A stretch of 64,000 nt of DNA from JAJXWB01 sp046349085 (lineage in GTDB: Bacteria > Pseudomonadota > Alphaproteobacteria > Rhizobiales > Beijerinckiaceae), in the NCBI GenBank assembly GCA_046349085.1, contig JAXMDA010000002.1:124001-188000 (forward strand), read 5' to 3'. Position 1 is the stretch's first letter, and the number at the start of each line of letters is the position of its first letter. Under the pieces are notes generated by a model, which saw only the letters and a program-made list of their open reading frames with translations, was not told the DNA's origin and did not search any database. This document shows positions 21,247-32,557 of this stretch, in pieces. The position numbers were made by a program, and so were the translations under genes.

Positions 21247-21518
21247 TCACCCTTCCCGCGCATTCGCCGGGACCGCAAAGCCGAAATTGGCGAGATGCGT
21301 GTCGACGCGCGCCGGATGCGTCTCGCGGAAGGTCGAGGGGTGCAGGGCTTCCGTCGGTCCTTCGCCCATGGGCGCGGCAAGGTGGTCGCAGATCAGGCCG
21401 CGCCGCACGAGCGCCGCAAACAATTCCGTACCGAATGAGACCGGCGCGTTCGGCGCGCAGAGTACCAGCGCGGCGTCGATCTCGCTGAGGGTCCGTCAAT
21501 TTCGGCTTCGCTCATCAT
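21247..21518 (-). CDS. Small conserved-looking protein of unknown function downstream of acyl-CoA synthetase
   Basis: Reading from ATG ATG AGC, MSEAEIDGP shifts frame once near 21490 and continues SEIDAALVLCAPNAPVSFGT, ELFAALVRRGLICDHLAAPM, GEGPTEALHPSTFRETH and ANFGFAVPANAREG to a TGA at 21247: about 90 residues, no membrane segment or signal peptide. I do not recognise the family. It starts 16 bp after the synthetase stop on the same strand, so it is probably cotranscribed. It is not an ORF-prediction shadow: codon choice and composition are coherent once one indel is allowed. Confidence 0.5.
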
Positions 21519-21533
21519 GGCGGCGCGTTCCTT

Positions 21534-23495
21534 TCACGCCATCAACGCGAAGCCCAGCGGTCGTGGTTCCGCGGCCGCAGGCGGGCCGGGTAGACCAGGC
21601 GAACTTCACCTCGTGGCGCATCACGAAGGGGTCGAAGCGCGCCGTGCATCGGTTGTTCTCGATCGCCGTCGCCGGAACCGTCACCGGCGACGGAGCCGTG
21701 CGCGCCGTGAGCGCCGACGGAGACGTCGTAGGCCACGCCCTGGTCCTTCAGCGGGCTCAGCGCTTCTTCGAACACGTTGAGCGCCGCGTCCCAGCGCAGG
21801 CTCGGCTTGAACATCTGCCGACGCCGGTGAGCGGCATGGCTTCTATCGGTATGACCGCACCGGCACGGCGGCGCTCCGGCGTTCGGCACCGCGAATTTTC
21901 CAGCTCGCCCGGCTGCACGGAAGCGCCGGGATCGAGCTGCACATAGGCCAGCGGCAATGCCGGCATAGCGTCCGGCTGCCGATGACGGCGGCGAGCGCGA
22001 CGGCGGATGGGCGAACAGCACGTCCTCGATCGGCGCCGATTAAGCTGTGGCCGCCGCGAATGACCAGACTTGGCGCGGCCGGTGATCCGCAGATAGCCCT
22101 CGTCCACGCCCGAGATCGCCGGAATTGACCCAGCCCGGCTCGACGAACGCGCCCTTGTTGTGCTCGTCCATCATGTAGCCGGTGAAGACGCCGGGTCCCG
22201 CCATGGCGACGACGCCGATCTCGTTCGGCGCGCAATCGCCGGCATATTTGCCGTCCGCGTCGATCTTCACGATCCGCACCGCGAGTAGGGCAGATGGCCG
22301 CCGACCGAGCCGAGGCGCACCGGCCGGTCGGCGTAGGAGATCGCACGTCGACGTTTCCGCCGTGCCGACTTCGAGCACCGGCACAGTGCCAGGCGCGCCT
22401 GCAGTGCGGACCTGATGGCGACTGGAATAGACCTGCCGCCGGATGCGACCTTGAGGCTCGATGTATCGAAGCCGTCGGTCGGCACGGCGAGCGTCGCGGC
22501 GAGCACCGTCGGCACCGAGCCGAGCACGGCCGGGCGATAGCGCTGCACGAGCGGCCAGATGTTGCGCACCGAGGACGGATTGAGCCGCCGGCGGGCGAGA
22601 ATGACGAGGCAGCCGCTGCCCGCCAGCGTCGCCAGCGTCTGCGTCAGCGAGCCGTTGACATGGAACAGCGGCATGCCGAACAGGATGTTCGTTCCCGGCC
22701 AGCATGAGGTTGCAGACCCAAGCCTGATAAACCTGGTTGCCGTGCGTATGCCGCACCAGCTTCGGCGTGCCGGTCGTGCCGCCCGTAGGAAATAGGCGGC
22801 CGTATCCTCGGCCTTGATCGTGCGTCCACTGATGAGGCGGTCGTGCGGTTAGCCGCCTTCAGCGCGTCGAACGAATAAATGCCGTTGCCTCGTCGCCGGG
22901 GCCGGCGACCCGGATGATCGCCCTGTGTTTCACCGGCCGCGAACCTTCATCACCTTTTCCCAGATGCCGGTTCCGGGCATCGGCCCCAGGGCGACGAGCA
23001 CCTTGGTGTTGGCGGCTTCGAGGATTTCGGCGTCCGGGTGCTGCTCCGGCGGCGATTGCCGGATTACGGCTGCTCGCCGAACAGGTAGTGCTGCGGCGCG
23101 GGTACGGCAGCATGAAGCTGACGACATCCTTCGGCCCGACGCCAGGATTCGTGCAGCGCGTTCGCCGTCTGCGTCACACCCCGCGCGGCGACTTGCGCGT
23201 AGAGTGATGGCGATCGGCTCATCCTCGTGGCTGGCGTTGGGCGAAAACTGGATCGCCGGCGCGTTCGGGTTTACGGCCGCGCCGAGCTTGATCGCGTCAT
23301 GGTGCTCGCGCGCGATGCGCTCGGCATAGGGAATTTTCTCGAGGCTTCGACATCGGCTGCGCGCTCGCGAGGCGAGGATGCTCGGCGCCGATCGAGCGGT
23401 CGATCGGAACGGCGCGTCCGGCGACGCTTGCGCCGCCGTTGCCGCCGGAAGTGGAATGCGAATCGTCGCGCGCCTGCGCTTGCGCCCTCTGCCAT
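21534..23495 (-). CDS. AMP-dependent acyl-CoA synthetase/ligase (frame-broken)
   Basis: ANL-superfamily enzyme that activates a carboxylic acid as acyl-AMP and then acyl-CoA. A GGGAGGG Shine-Dalgarno precedes ATG at 23495. N-terminal pieces include SLEKIPYAERIAREHHD and NPNAPAIQFSPNASHEDEPI. The P-loop and TPKLVRHTHGNQVYQAW region lie near 22750, followed by MPLFHVNGSLTQTLATL, YRPAVLGSVPTVLAATLAVP, SSLKVASGG, GVVAMAGPGVFTGYMMDEH, VEPGWVNSGDLG and DEGYLRITGR(AKS), the hinge motif, then a C-terminal domain ending FDPFVMRHEVKFA and about ten more residues. About 650 residues. Many frame breaks. The substrate cannot be inferred; no beta-oxidation genes adjoin. Confidence 0.87.
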
Positions 23496-23595
23496 GGTTT
23501 CCCTCCCATCGCCGGCGGCTTTCTGGCGCCGTCCGGTCATCGTTTGATGCGAGACTAGCGTGTGCTTCGGCGCGGCGCCAGCTTCGGCGAGCGCG

Positions 23596-24024
23596 ATGAT
23601 GAACAAGGGCGCAATAGTCATGACGAAGAACGAAAAAAGCACGAGGGCTTCGCCGGCCAGGATGATCGACGACCGCATCGCGGAACTCGGCGCGGCGGCG
23701 CGACGCTCGCGCGGCTGCGCGCGCTGATCCACGAGGCCGATCCCGACATAGTCGAAGAATGGAAATGGCGCGGCGTGCCGACATGGTCGCACGCGGGCAT
23801 CGTCTGCACCGGCGAAAGCTACAAGGCGGTCGTGAAGACGACCTTCGCCAGGAGCGCGTCGCTCGCCGATCCCGCGCGCGCCTGTTCAACAAGCCTCGAG
23901 GGCAATGTGCGCCGCGCCATCGACTTCCGCGAAGGGCAAGGCGATCGACGGCGAGGCGTTCAAGGCGCTGGTGCGCGCGGCGGTGGCGGCGAACGTGGCG
24001 GCGAAGGGGAAGCGGGGGCGCTGA
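23596..24024 (+). CDS. DUF1801 family protein (frame-broken)
   Basis: Matches the DUF1801/YdhG-like fold: MIDDRIAELG, TLARLRALIHEADPDIVEEWKWRGVPTWSHAG (the conserved W-K-W-G-x-P-x-W/Y region), CTGESYKAVVKTTFA, then LEGNVRRAIDF and, in a third frame, GEAFKALVRAAVAANVAAKG. About 140 residues. The start may be the ATG pair at 23596 or the ATG at 23620 (MTKNEKS). Biochemical role unknown. The TGA abuts the stop of the convergent acetyltransferase with no gap. Confidence 0.75.
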
Positions 24025-25217
24025 TCAGAAAATCTCCGGAACCCACGGCGCCGCGCGCCTCGAACCGCGGTCGGCGCGCATGATCGCCTCGTCGCTCGCA
24101 GCGCTCGCGCGCGACGGCCGCGACGATCTGCGCCCACAACCGCCGAGATAAGCGGAGGCGAGCGCCGAGACGTCGCACGACAAATCCGCCGCTATCGATG
24201 CGCGCAACGCCGCCTTCTCGCCTTGCCCCCGTCTTCGCGCGTTCCACGGACAGAAGGCGTCGGCGACCTCGATGACGACCTCACCCGGTCCGTAAGCGCG
24301 CGAAGACAGAGCGACTTCCACGTCGACAAGCCGCGCGAAACATCCGTCAGCGCAATTGCGCGCATCCGGCGCGGTTCGGCGGCCTTGGGAAGAAGGGGAT
24401 GGTCGACCGGCAAAGCCCGCCTTGATCGTCGCGCACCAGTCGAATCGAGCAGGTAGCGCCAGATCGCGCGCGCATGGCGTCCGGCGTCGTCGCCATGGCC
24501 TCGGATACGCACGACGCCGGCCGGGATATTGCGCTCCCCATTTCGCGTCGAAGCGATAGAGGGCGTAGGCCGTGGGCGCGCCGTCGGTCTCCAGCGCGCA
24601 GACCAGTTCGCCGCCGCCCGCGCGCATCCACGGAAGATCGGCGAGCGTGCGCCGCTTTCAACCATTCGTCGAACGGGCGAACATGCCGGAGTCGCCGCGT
24701 CGCGTCTTCGCGTAGCGCGCGCCGACTTCGGCGCTTCCGCCGGCGGAACAGGCCGCACGCGGCCCGGGTGGCGCCTTCGTGAAAAACTCGTTGCGGTCGC
24801 TGCCGAAATCTCGACATCCGCCGAGAGCGCCGTGAGCCCATAGCCGAAGCGGCCGTAGATGCGCTCCTCCGACGCCCAGAGATAGGCGAGCGCTTCGCCG
24901 CGCTCCCGGCAGTCGTCGAGCGCCGGCGCATGTCGCCGTGAGCGCGCCGCGCCGGCGATGGGTCGGCGCTGCACGCCGACCATGGTGACGCCGGCGGCCT
25001 TCGCGACCGCCGGGCGTCGTCACCTGCATCGGAAACGAACAGCAGCCGCCCGCGACCGCGCCGTCCTCGCGGGCGACGAAAGCGCAGCTCGCGGGGCCGA
25101 CCAGCACGTAGTTGCAGGCCGCCTCGTCGGTCGGCAGCAGGCCGAAATAATGCCAGATCGAGGACATGGAGGCGCGCAGCTCCTCCGCGTCGGCACGTTG
25201 CGGATTTCGATGGTCAA
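24025..25217 (-). CDS. Eis-like GNAT N-acetyltransferase (frame-broken)
   Basis: Tripartite GNAT of the Eis type (two acetyltransferase folds and a sterol-carrier-like tail). It opens LTIEIRNVPT from a TTG, then ASMSSIWHYFGLLPTDEAA, YVLVGPASCAFVAREDGAVA. The acetyl-CoA-binding stretch reads VTMVGVQ-PTHRRRG-LT across two frames near 24960, followed by ALAYLWASEERIYGRFGYGL, which is highly characteristic of Eis. C-terminal pieces include YALYRFDAKW, RAYGPGEVVIEVADAFCPWN and a final WVPEIF. About 400 residues, typical. Family members acetylate lysines or aminoglycosides; the substrate here is unknown. It is tail to tail with the DUF1801 gene. Confidence 0.83.
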
Positions 25218-25318
25218 TCGACCTCGCGCCCAGGCACCAGCTCGCCGCGCCCCGCGGCCGCGAGGGCCTCGCTGCAGAATCGCAGACCCGTTCCATGCTG
25301 CGCTTCTGGAGGCGCGCC

Positions 25319-26232
25319 ATGGCTGCTTACTGGTGTCGGACGGACAATGCGAGCAAAGGCCCGGTCGAACTCGAAGGAGCTGGCGCGGCTCGCGCGCGCG
25401 CGGGCGAAGTGACGCCGACGACGCTCGTCTGGTCGGACGGCATGGCGGAATGGCGCCCGCCGGCTCTGTCGCCGCCCTCGCAGCTCCTCCATCGCCGCCG
25501 CCCCATCCTCCGCGCCGCCCCGGCGCCCAGGTCACGCGAGCTGGCGGCGGCCAGCGTCCGCCCGGCGCCGTGCCGTCGGTGAAGACGGCGCCCATCGTCG
25601 GCCTCAACCCCGGGCCGCTGGTCTCGGATGTCGAGCCGTTCCGCTGTTCGGTCGCGCGATCCTGGCCTGGCTCGGCAACATCTTCGTGGTCCCCTCGCCG
25701 TGGACCAGCACGATGTACTGGAAATATCTGGGCGAGAGCACGCGGCTGCCGAACAGGACGCCCTTCGTCTTCGAGGGCAAGCCGCTCGACATCTGGTGGT
25801 CTTCGTGCTCGGGCCCTGTTATTCTATTCCGGCGCGATCGCCAACGACAGCGGCTTCCTCGCGCTCGTCGGCAATCTCGTTCTGCCGTTCCTCGTGCTGC
25901 GCTGGTTTGCGAAGCTGCGCGCCGGCCCAGACGGGCGTTTCTCGCGTTTCGCGGCGACTTTCTCCCCTATCTCGGCTGGATTGCCCTGGGCGTCGTCTCG
26001 ATCTTCACCATCGTCGGCTGGGCCTGGTTCCTGCAGTTCTATCTCGACTGGGTCTGCCGCAACGTCGCCGGCCCCCTGCGCTTCCGCTTCGTGGGCAGGG
26101 GCGTCGACCTTCTCTGGCGCAGCTTCGTCGCCATGCTCGGTTTCGGCCTGATCATCCCCATCCCCTGGGTAATGGCCTGGCTGACCCGCTGGTTCGTCTC
26201 GAGATCGAGGAGCGGCGCCGGGCGAGGCGTGA
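25319..26232 (+). CDS. GYF_2 (DUF4339) domain plus multi-pass membrane region (frame-broken)
   Basis: The N-terminal 55 residues (MAAYWCRTDNASKGPVELEE, TPTTLVWSDGMAEWRPA) form a GYF_2-type peptide-binding module. A proline-rich linker follows, then a membrane domain: AILAWLGNIFVVPSPWTS, WKYLGESTRLPNRTPFVF, FLALVGNLVLPFLVLRWFAKL, LPYLGWIALGVVSIFTIVGWA, DLLWRSFVAMLGFGLIIPIP. This combination, resembling DUF898-type proteins, is common in alphaproteobacteria with no assigned role. About 300 residues. The end is placed at the TGA at 26230-26232, which needs one frame correction. The 101-bp divergent gap to the acetyltransferase has no obvious operator. Confidence 0.7.
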
Positions 26233-26352
26233 CGGCGTGCGGGGCGTTGCGCCGGTCGGCCCGCCTACGCTGCGACCCCGCGTTTCCTTGATCGTCCCTG
26301 CCAAATCGGGCACAAGGCGAAGCGCCGCCGTCCTGGCGGCCGGGGAACAGAG

Positions 26353-27636
26353 CTGGCTGAGATTCTGCGGGTCGGCATCGCCGGCGTCGGCACGGTCGGC
26401 GCGTCCGTCGTGCGCCTTCTGGCGCAGCAGGACGAGGCGCTGCAGGCGCGCACGGGCCGCAAGATCGTGGTCACCGGCATTTCCGCCCGCGACAAGGCGG
26501 GTCGAAACCGACGCGTCCGCGATGAAATTCTTCGACGATCCCGTCGCGCTCGCGGCGTCCGAGGACATAGACCTTTTCGTCGAGGCGATCGGCGGCGACG
26601 AGGGCGCCGCGCGCGTCTCCGTCGAGACGGCGCTGAAACACGGCAAGGCGGTCGTCACCGCCAACAAGGCGCTGCTGGCCAAGCACCGGGCTGGCGGCGC
26701 TGGCCGGCGTCGCGCTCGCCTACGAGGCCTCGGTCGCCGGCGGCATTCCGATCGTGAAAACGCTGCGTGAAGGTCTCGCCGGCAATTCGATCGAACGCGT
26801 TTACGGCATCCTCAACGGCACCTGCAATTACATCCTCTCGAAAATGGAGACGGAGGAAGCGCCCTTCGACGTCACCTGAAGGAGGCGCAGCGGCTGGGCT
26901 ATGCGGAAGCCGATCCCACGTTCGACATCGGCGGTTTCGACACCGCCCGCAAGCTCGCCATTCTGGCGACGCTCGCCTTCGGCACGGAGATCGACGCCGA
27001 CGCCATTTCGGTCGAGGGCATCGAAGACGTGACGCTCGCCGATCTCCAGGGCCGCCGACGAACTCGGCTATCGCATCAAGCTGCTCGGCGTCGCCCAGCG
27101 CACGCCGCACGGCGTGGAGCAGCGCGTGCATCCGACCATGGTGCGCAAGACGACCTCGATCGCGCGGGTGATGGGCGTGACCAACGCCGTGACCATCGAC
27201 GCCGACGCCGTGCACGAATTGACGCTGGTCGGCCCTGGCGCCGGCGGCCACGGCGTCCGCCGTCGTCGCCGACATCGCCGACATCGCCCGCGGCGTGCAC
27301 TCGCGCCCGCTCGGCCTGCCGCGCGCCGCGCTCACCAAGGTCAGGCGCGTCCCGAGATGCAGCGCCACGAGGGCAGCTTCTACATTCGCCTGTCCGTCTA
27401 CGACAAGCCCGAAGGCGCCTTCGCCGGCATTGCGCCTTCCATGGCCCGACGCGATTTCGCTCGAAAGCATCGTGCAGCGCGGCCGCGCCGGGGCCGGCGG
27501 CGACAAGACGGGCGCGCCGTGCCCGTCGATCCTTATACCTACGCCACGTTCCACTCGTGCGCGAAGCCCGACGCCATCGTGGCGGACGGCTATGTCGCCG
27601 AACGCCCGCAATCCGCCCGGAATCGACTTGAAATAG
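26353..27636 (+). CDS. hom: Homoserine dehydrogenase (frame-broken)
   Basis: NAD(P)H-dependent reduction of aspartate semialdehyde to homoserine, leading to threonine and methionine. The Rossmann motif is VGIAGVGTVGASVVRLL; AIGGDEGAARVSVETAL and VVTANKALLAKH follow. The catalytic-domain block SVAGGIPIVKTLREGLAGNS is followed by GILNGTCNYILSKME and GYAEADPTFDIGGFDTARK (dehydrogenase signature). The C-terminal ACT domain is broken: EGSFYIRLSVYDKPEGAFA-like strand, ending NPPGIDLK. About 430 residues. The start codon is uncertain: the expected MAEILRVGI reads CTGGCTGAG, so either an A was misread or an upstream start is used. It lies 43 bp before glpX, the standard Rhizobiales pair. Confidence 0.93.
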
Positions 27637-27679
27637 GCGGTATCCGCGCCAGGAACGACAGTCCGGGAAGAAGACGAAA

Positions 27680-28660
27680 ATGACCGATCATCGTCGAGGA
27701 AGACAAAATCATCGAGCGTATTCTCTCGACCGAGCTGGTGCTGATCACCGAGCGGGCCGCGGTCTCCTCCGCCCGCCTGCGCGGCCGCGGCGACGAGAAG
27801 GCCGCCGACCAGGCCGCGGTCGACGCCATGCGCCGCGAGGCCGAACCGCCTGCCGGTCCGGCAAGGTGGTGATCGGCGAGGGTGAGCGCGACGAAGCCGA
27901 TGCTGTTCATCGGCGAGGAGGTCGGAACCAAGACCGGCCCGCGCGTCGACATCGCCGTCGATCCGCTGGAAGGCACGACGCTCTGCGCCAAGGACATGCC
28001 GAGCCGATCGCCGTCATGGCCATGGCCGAAGCCGGCACGCTGCTGAACGCGCCCGACGTCTACATGGACAAGATCGCCATCGGCCCGGGCTATCCGACCG
28101 GCGTCGTCGATCTCGACACCGAGCCCGGCCGAGAACATCAACGCCCTGGCCAAGGCCAAGGGCGTGCCGCTGAGCGAAATCACCGTGGTGATTCTGGACC
28201 GTCCGCGCCACGCCGACATCATCGCCGCCTGCCGCAAGGCCGGCCTCGATCCGCCTCATCACCGACGGCGGCCATCATCCATTGCGCTCAGTCGGAAGAG
28301 ACGGGCTGCGACCTCTATCTCGGCTCCGGCGGCGCGCCGGGCGTGCTGGCAGCGGGCGCTGCGCTGCGTCGGCGGCCAGATGCAGGGCCGCCTGATCCTC
28401 GACACGCAGGCCAAGGTCGAGCGCGCCGGCAAGATGGGCGTGAAGGACCCGAAGAAGAAATACGACATGAAGGCTGGCGTCCGGCGGCGTCATCGTCTGC
28501 GCCACCGGCGTCACCGACGGCGCGCTGCTGCGCGGCGTGAAGTTCCACCCGAAGCTCATCACCACCGAGACGATCATCTATCGCTCGGTGACCGGCACCG
28601 TGCGCCGCATTTCGCGGAACACCGGCAGTTCGAGAAGTTCAGCTGGATTGACGGCTGGCG
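27680..28660 (+). CDS. glpX: Class II fructose-1,6-bisphosphatase (frame-broken)
   Basis: Hydrolyses fructose 1,6-bisphosphate in gluconeogenesis or the Calvin cycle. MTD shifts into IVEEDKIIERILSTELVLIT, then ERAAVSSARLRGRGDEKAAD, VVIGEGERDEA, MLFIGEEVGTKTGPRVDIAV, DPLEGTTLCAKDMP, YMDKIAIGPGYPTGVVDLD, GGQMQGRLILDTQAKVERA, and the end VKFHPKLITTETIIYRSVTG then HRQFEKFSWID. All GlpX hallmarks are present and the length (about 325) is normal. The breaks here (near 27690, 27850, 28003, 28130, 28253, 28365, 28478, 28613) are strikingly regular. The stop is blurred, near 28660. Confidence 0.92.
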
Positions 28661-28756
28661 TTCCTTCTCCGCACCGCGGGAGAAGAGGTCTGTGCCGCGA
28701 CAATTTTTTGCGGCAATCATGGCGCCCGCGCCCGCGCCTCGCTTGCGCGAGGGCCA

Positions 28757-28781
28757 CCCTCTCCGCTGAGCGGGGAGAGGG
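28757..28781. terminator. Hairpin between convergent glpX and TRIC genes
   Basis: CCCTCTCCGC, three-base loop TGA, then GCGGGGAGAGGG: a stem of about ten pairs. It lies where two convergent transcripts would meet, so it may act as a bidirectional terminator, but no T-run follows on either side. It could equally be a copy of an intergenic repeat. Confidence 0.4.
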
Positions 28782-28833
28782 CGAAACTCGTCCTCCCCCA
28801 ACACCGCCCGCGTCCGCCAATCCATTCGCACCG

Positions 28834-29430
28834 TCAGCAGCCGCACGCGAAATAGAAGGCGACCGCGCCCCACGCGACCAGCTCGCCGAGGGCAGCGAAA
28901 AGCCGATCGTCAGGATCATGTAGAGCGCGCACGAAAGCGCCGCGGGGATCGCGAGATAGCGGCCGGGCTGCATGATCTCGAGGATTTCGCGCACGACAAT
29001 GTCGCGCAGCACGCCGCCGCCGACGCCGCCCACGCATCCCACCAGCAAGCACGCCCGGCAGCGGCAGGTTGGCCCGGCGCGCGAATTCGATGCTGACGAC
29101 GGCGAGGCCGGCGTACCGACGGCGTCGACGAGTTCGATCAGCGTCTCGAGCTTGCGCGCATTGTGCAGGCGTTTCGCGGTGATCACCGAGCACCGTCGTC
29201 GCCGCGACCAGCATCTGGTCGCCGAGCAGGTTGGTGAGCACGGGCGGAATCGTCTGCAGCAGCACGCCGTCGCGGATAGACCCCGCCGCCGGTGGCCGCG
29301 ATAGCGCCGTCATGAACACGCCGACCACGTCGAAGCGCGCTTGCGCAGGCCGACCAGCGCCCCCGACAGCGCCCAGGCGACGATGGCGACGTGATCGAGC
29401 AGCGGCGGGGCCTGGGAATTCGGCGGGCAT
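28834..29430 (-). CDS. TRIC-type (UPF0126, YicG-like) cation channel family protein (frame-broken)
   Basis: Seven-helix inner-membrane protein of the prokaryotic TRIC family (trimeric potassium-permeable channels). FDVVGVFMTALSRPPAAGSIRD contains the conserved glycine-rich TGGGxxRD kinked motif, imperfectly read. LLQTIPPVLTNLL, AVVSIEFARRANLPLPGVLLVG and VGGVGGGVLRDIVVREILE (the second GGxxRD copy) are clear. The tail reads ALYMILTIGFSLP then VAFYFACGC. About 200 residues, normal. The two inverted GG-x2-RD repeats are diagnostic. It is convergent with glpX and divergent from the suf region. Confidence 0.87.
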   Translation of the reverse strand: MPAEFPGPAAARSRRHRRLGAVGGAGRPAQARFDVVGVFMTALSRPPAAGSIRDGVLLQTIPPVLTNLLGDQMLVAATTVLGDHRETPAQCAQARDADRTRRRRRYAGLAVVSIEFARRANLPLPGVLAGGMRGRRRRRRAARHCRARNPRDHAARPLSRDPRGAFVRALHDPDDRLFAALGELVAWGAVAFYFACGC

Positions 29431-29554
29431 GAAGGCTCCGGGTGTTGGCGGACGGTTTTCGCGCGAAGGCGCGGAGAGGCAATCGCCATCGCCGCTTCAA
29501 AGGGGACCGTCTCGAAAGTCTGACCGGAAACTCGACTCTGGCAATTCCGACCTT

Positions 29555-29650
29555 CACCCCTGAGGCCGCGAAGCGGCGTCTCGGAAGGCGGCCGAGCTCA
29601 GGCTCTGGAACATGCTTCAGGGCGCGCCTGCGCAGGCTCCTCAGCGTGGA
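29555..29650. repeat. Interspersed palindromic element, copy 1
   Basis: Two half-sites, CACCCCTGAGGCCGCGAAGC-GGCGTCTCGGAAGG and CATGCTTCAGGGCGCGCCTG-CGCAGGCTCCTCAGCG, face each other around about 25 bp. The same element recurs at 43090-43287 and as a half at 32494-32531. It occupies most of the gap of about 315 bp between the TRIC gene and nifS; otherwise I see nothing coding there. Confidence 0.65.
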
Positions 29651-29746
29651 CTGGGGATGGCGACGTACTGGCTCCGATGAGCCGCGCAGCACCTCGCGAA
29701 GAGGAAGCCGGACTCGCGCCTGCCTCGTCTCCCGCTACATACCTAC

Positions 29747-30897
29747 GTGACCGGTTCTACCTCGACCATAACGCGACATCGCCGCTGCGCCGCTGGCGCG
29801 CACGAAAATGCTGGACGCGCTGCGGTCGGTGGGCAATCCGTCCTCGATCCCGCGCCGAAGGCCGCGCGGCGCGGGCGGTTGTGGAGGAGGCGCGCGAGAA
29901 GGTCGCGGCGCTGGTTGGCGGCCCGCGCGCGCAACGTCGTGTTCACGTCGAGCGCGACGGAGGCGCTCAATCTCGCGCTCTCTCCGCATTGGCGTTGGCC
30001 GCAGGGCGCGCCGACGAAACTGCTGTCGGCCACGGAGCATGTCGCCGCGCACGACGGCCACGATTTTGGCGAAAATGCCGAAATTCTCCCTCATTACCGA
30101 TGGCGTCCTCGATCTGAAGGCGCTCGACGCCGCGCTCGCCCGCGCCGGCGAGGCGGTCCTGCTCGCCTGCAGGCCGCCCCAACGAGACCGGCGTGTTGCA
30201 GCCCGTGGCCGCCGCCGCCGAACGCGTCCATGCGGCGGGCGGCCTCGAAATCGTCTGCGACGCTGTGCGAGCGGCGGGCCGCATTCCCTGTTCCTTCGAG
30301 ACGACCGGCGGCCGACATGCTCGTCGATCTCCTCGCACAAGATCGGCGGCCCGATGGGCGCCGGCGCGCTCGTCCTTCGCGACGCATCCTGGTGAGCCCG
30401 CCCGCTGATTCGAGGCGGCGGAGACGAACACAGGATTTACGCGCCGGCACGGAAGATGTGGCCGCGCTCGCCGGTTGGCGCGGCGGCCAGTTGCGCTGGC
30501 GCACGCGCGCGAGGATGCCGCCCGGCTTGCCGCTTTGCGCGAAAAACTGGAGGCGGACCCACTGCGCGCCTCGCCCCGGCCGCCGCCATCTTCGGCGCCG
30601 GCGCGCCGCGCCTGCCCAATACCTGCGCCTTCACCGTTCCGGGCGTCGCCGCGGAAACGGCGCTCGCATAACCCTGGATCAAGGGCTGCGCCCGCTCTCG
30701 TCGGGCTCGGCCTGTTCGTCCGGCAAGGTCAAGCGCTCGCACGTGCTGGCGCCATGGGCGCTCGCTGCGGAAATCACCGGCAGGGCGCTGCGCGTCGGCC
30801 TCGGCTGGACCTCGACGGAGCAGGATGTGGCCGCGTTTGCGGTCGCCCTCGGCGACATATTGGCGCCGCGGACAGGCTGGGAAAACAGCGGTTTTAA
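29747..30897 (+). CDS. Cysteine desulfurase, IscS/NifS-type, first gene of the suf cluster (frame-broken)
   Basis: PLP enzyme that takes sulfur from cysteine for Fe-S assembly. DRFYLDHNATSPLR is the group I N-terminus, followed by VGNPSSI, RNVVFTSSATEALNLAL, a cofactor lysine in SSHKIGGPMGAGALVLRD, and the active-site cysteine loop LSSGSACSSGKVKRSHVLA near 30700. WTSTEQDVAAFAVALGDILA is the C-terminal helix. About 380 residues. The GTG at 29747 is likely the start if a few bases (GACC) were lost; the ATG at 29677 would add a non-conserved tail. A TAA at 30895-30897 is the probable stop. An IscS-type enzyme ahead of sufB is the standard Rhizobiales order. Confidence 0.87.
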
Positions 30898-30920
30898 GGG
30901 CAAAAGCGAGGCGCTTCTGC

Positions 30921-30952
30921 TTGAACAGCGAGGTTCCGCGGTCCATTATAAA
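30921..30952 (+). promoter_or_regulatory. Candidate sigma-70 promoter upstream of sufB
   Basis: TTGAAC and TTATAA(A) are 19-20 bp apart, 43 bp before the sufB ATG. The spacer is 2 bp longer than ideal, but indels are common here. No IscR, RirA or Irr site was recognised around it. Confidence 0.3.
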
Positions 30953-30994
30953 GCCATCCGACCGGCGGCCCTTGAAACCGCGCAGGGGAGAATT

Positions 30995-32480
<1,486 letters not shown>

Positions 32481-32493
32481 ACGAGAGGGCGGC

Positions 32494-32531
32494 TTCATCC
32501 TTCGGAACGCCGTCAGCGCCTCAGGATGAGG
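32494..32531. repeat. Interspersed palindromic element, half copy between sufB and sufC
   Basis: TTCATCCTTCGGAACGCCGT-CAGCGCCTCAGGATGAGG resembles one half of the elements at 29555 and 43090 (CCTGAGGAGGC...CGTCTCGAAGG). It lies in the sufB-sufC gap, where such hairpins can tune mRNA stability within an operon. Confidence 0.5.
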
Positions 32532-32557
32532 CTCTGGAACCGAAAACGGATTTAGAA

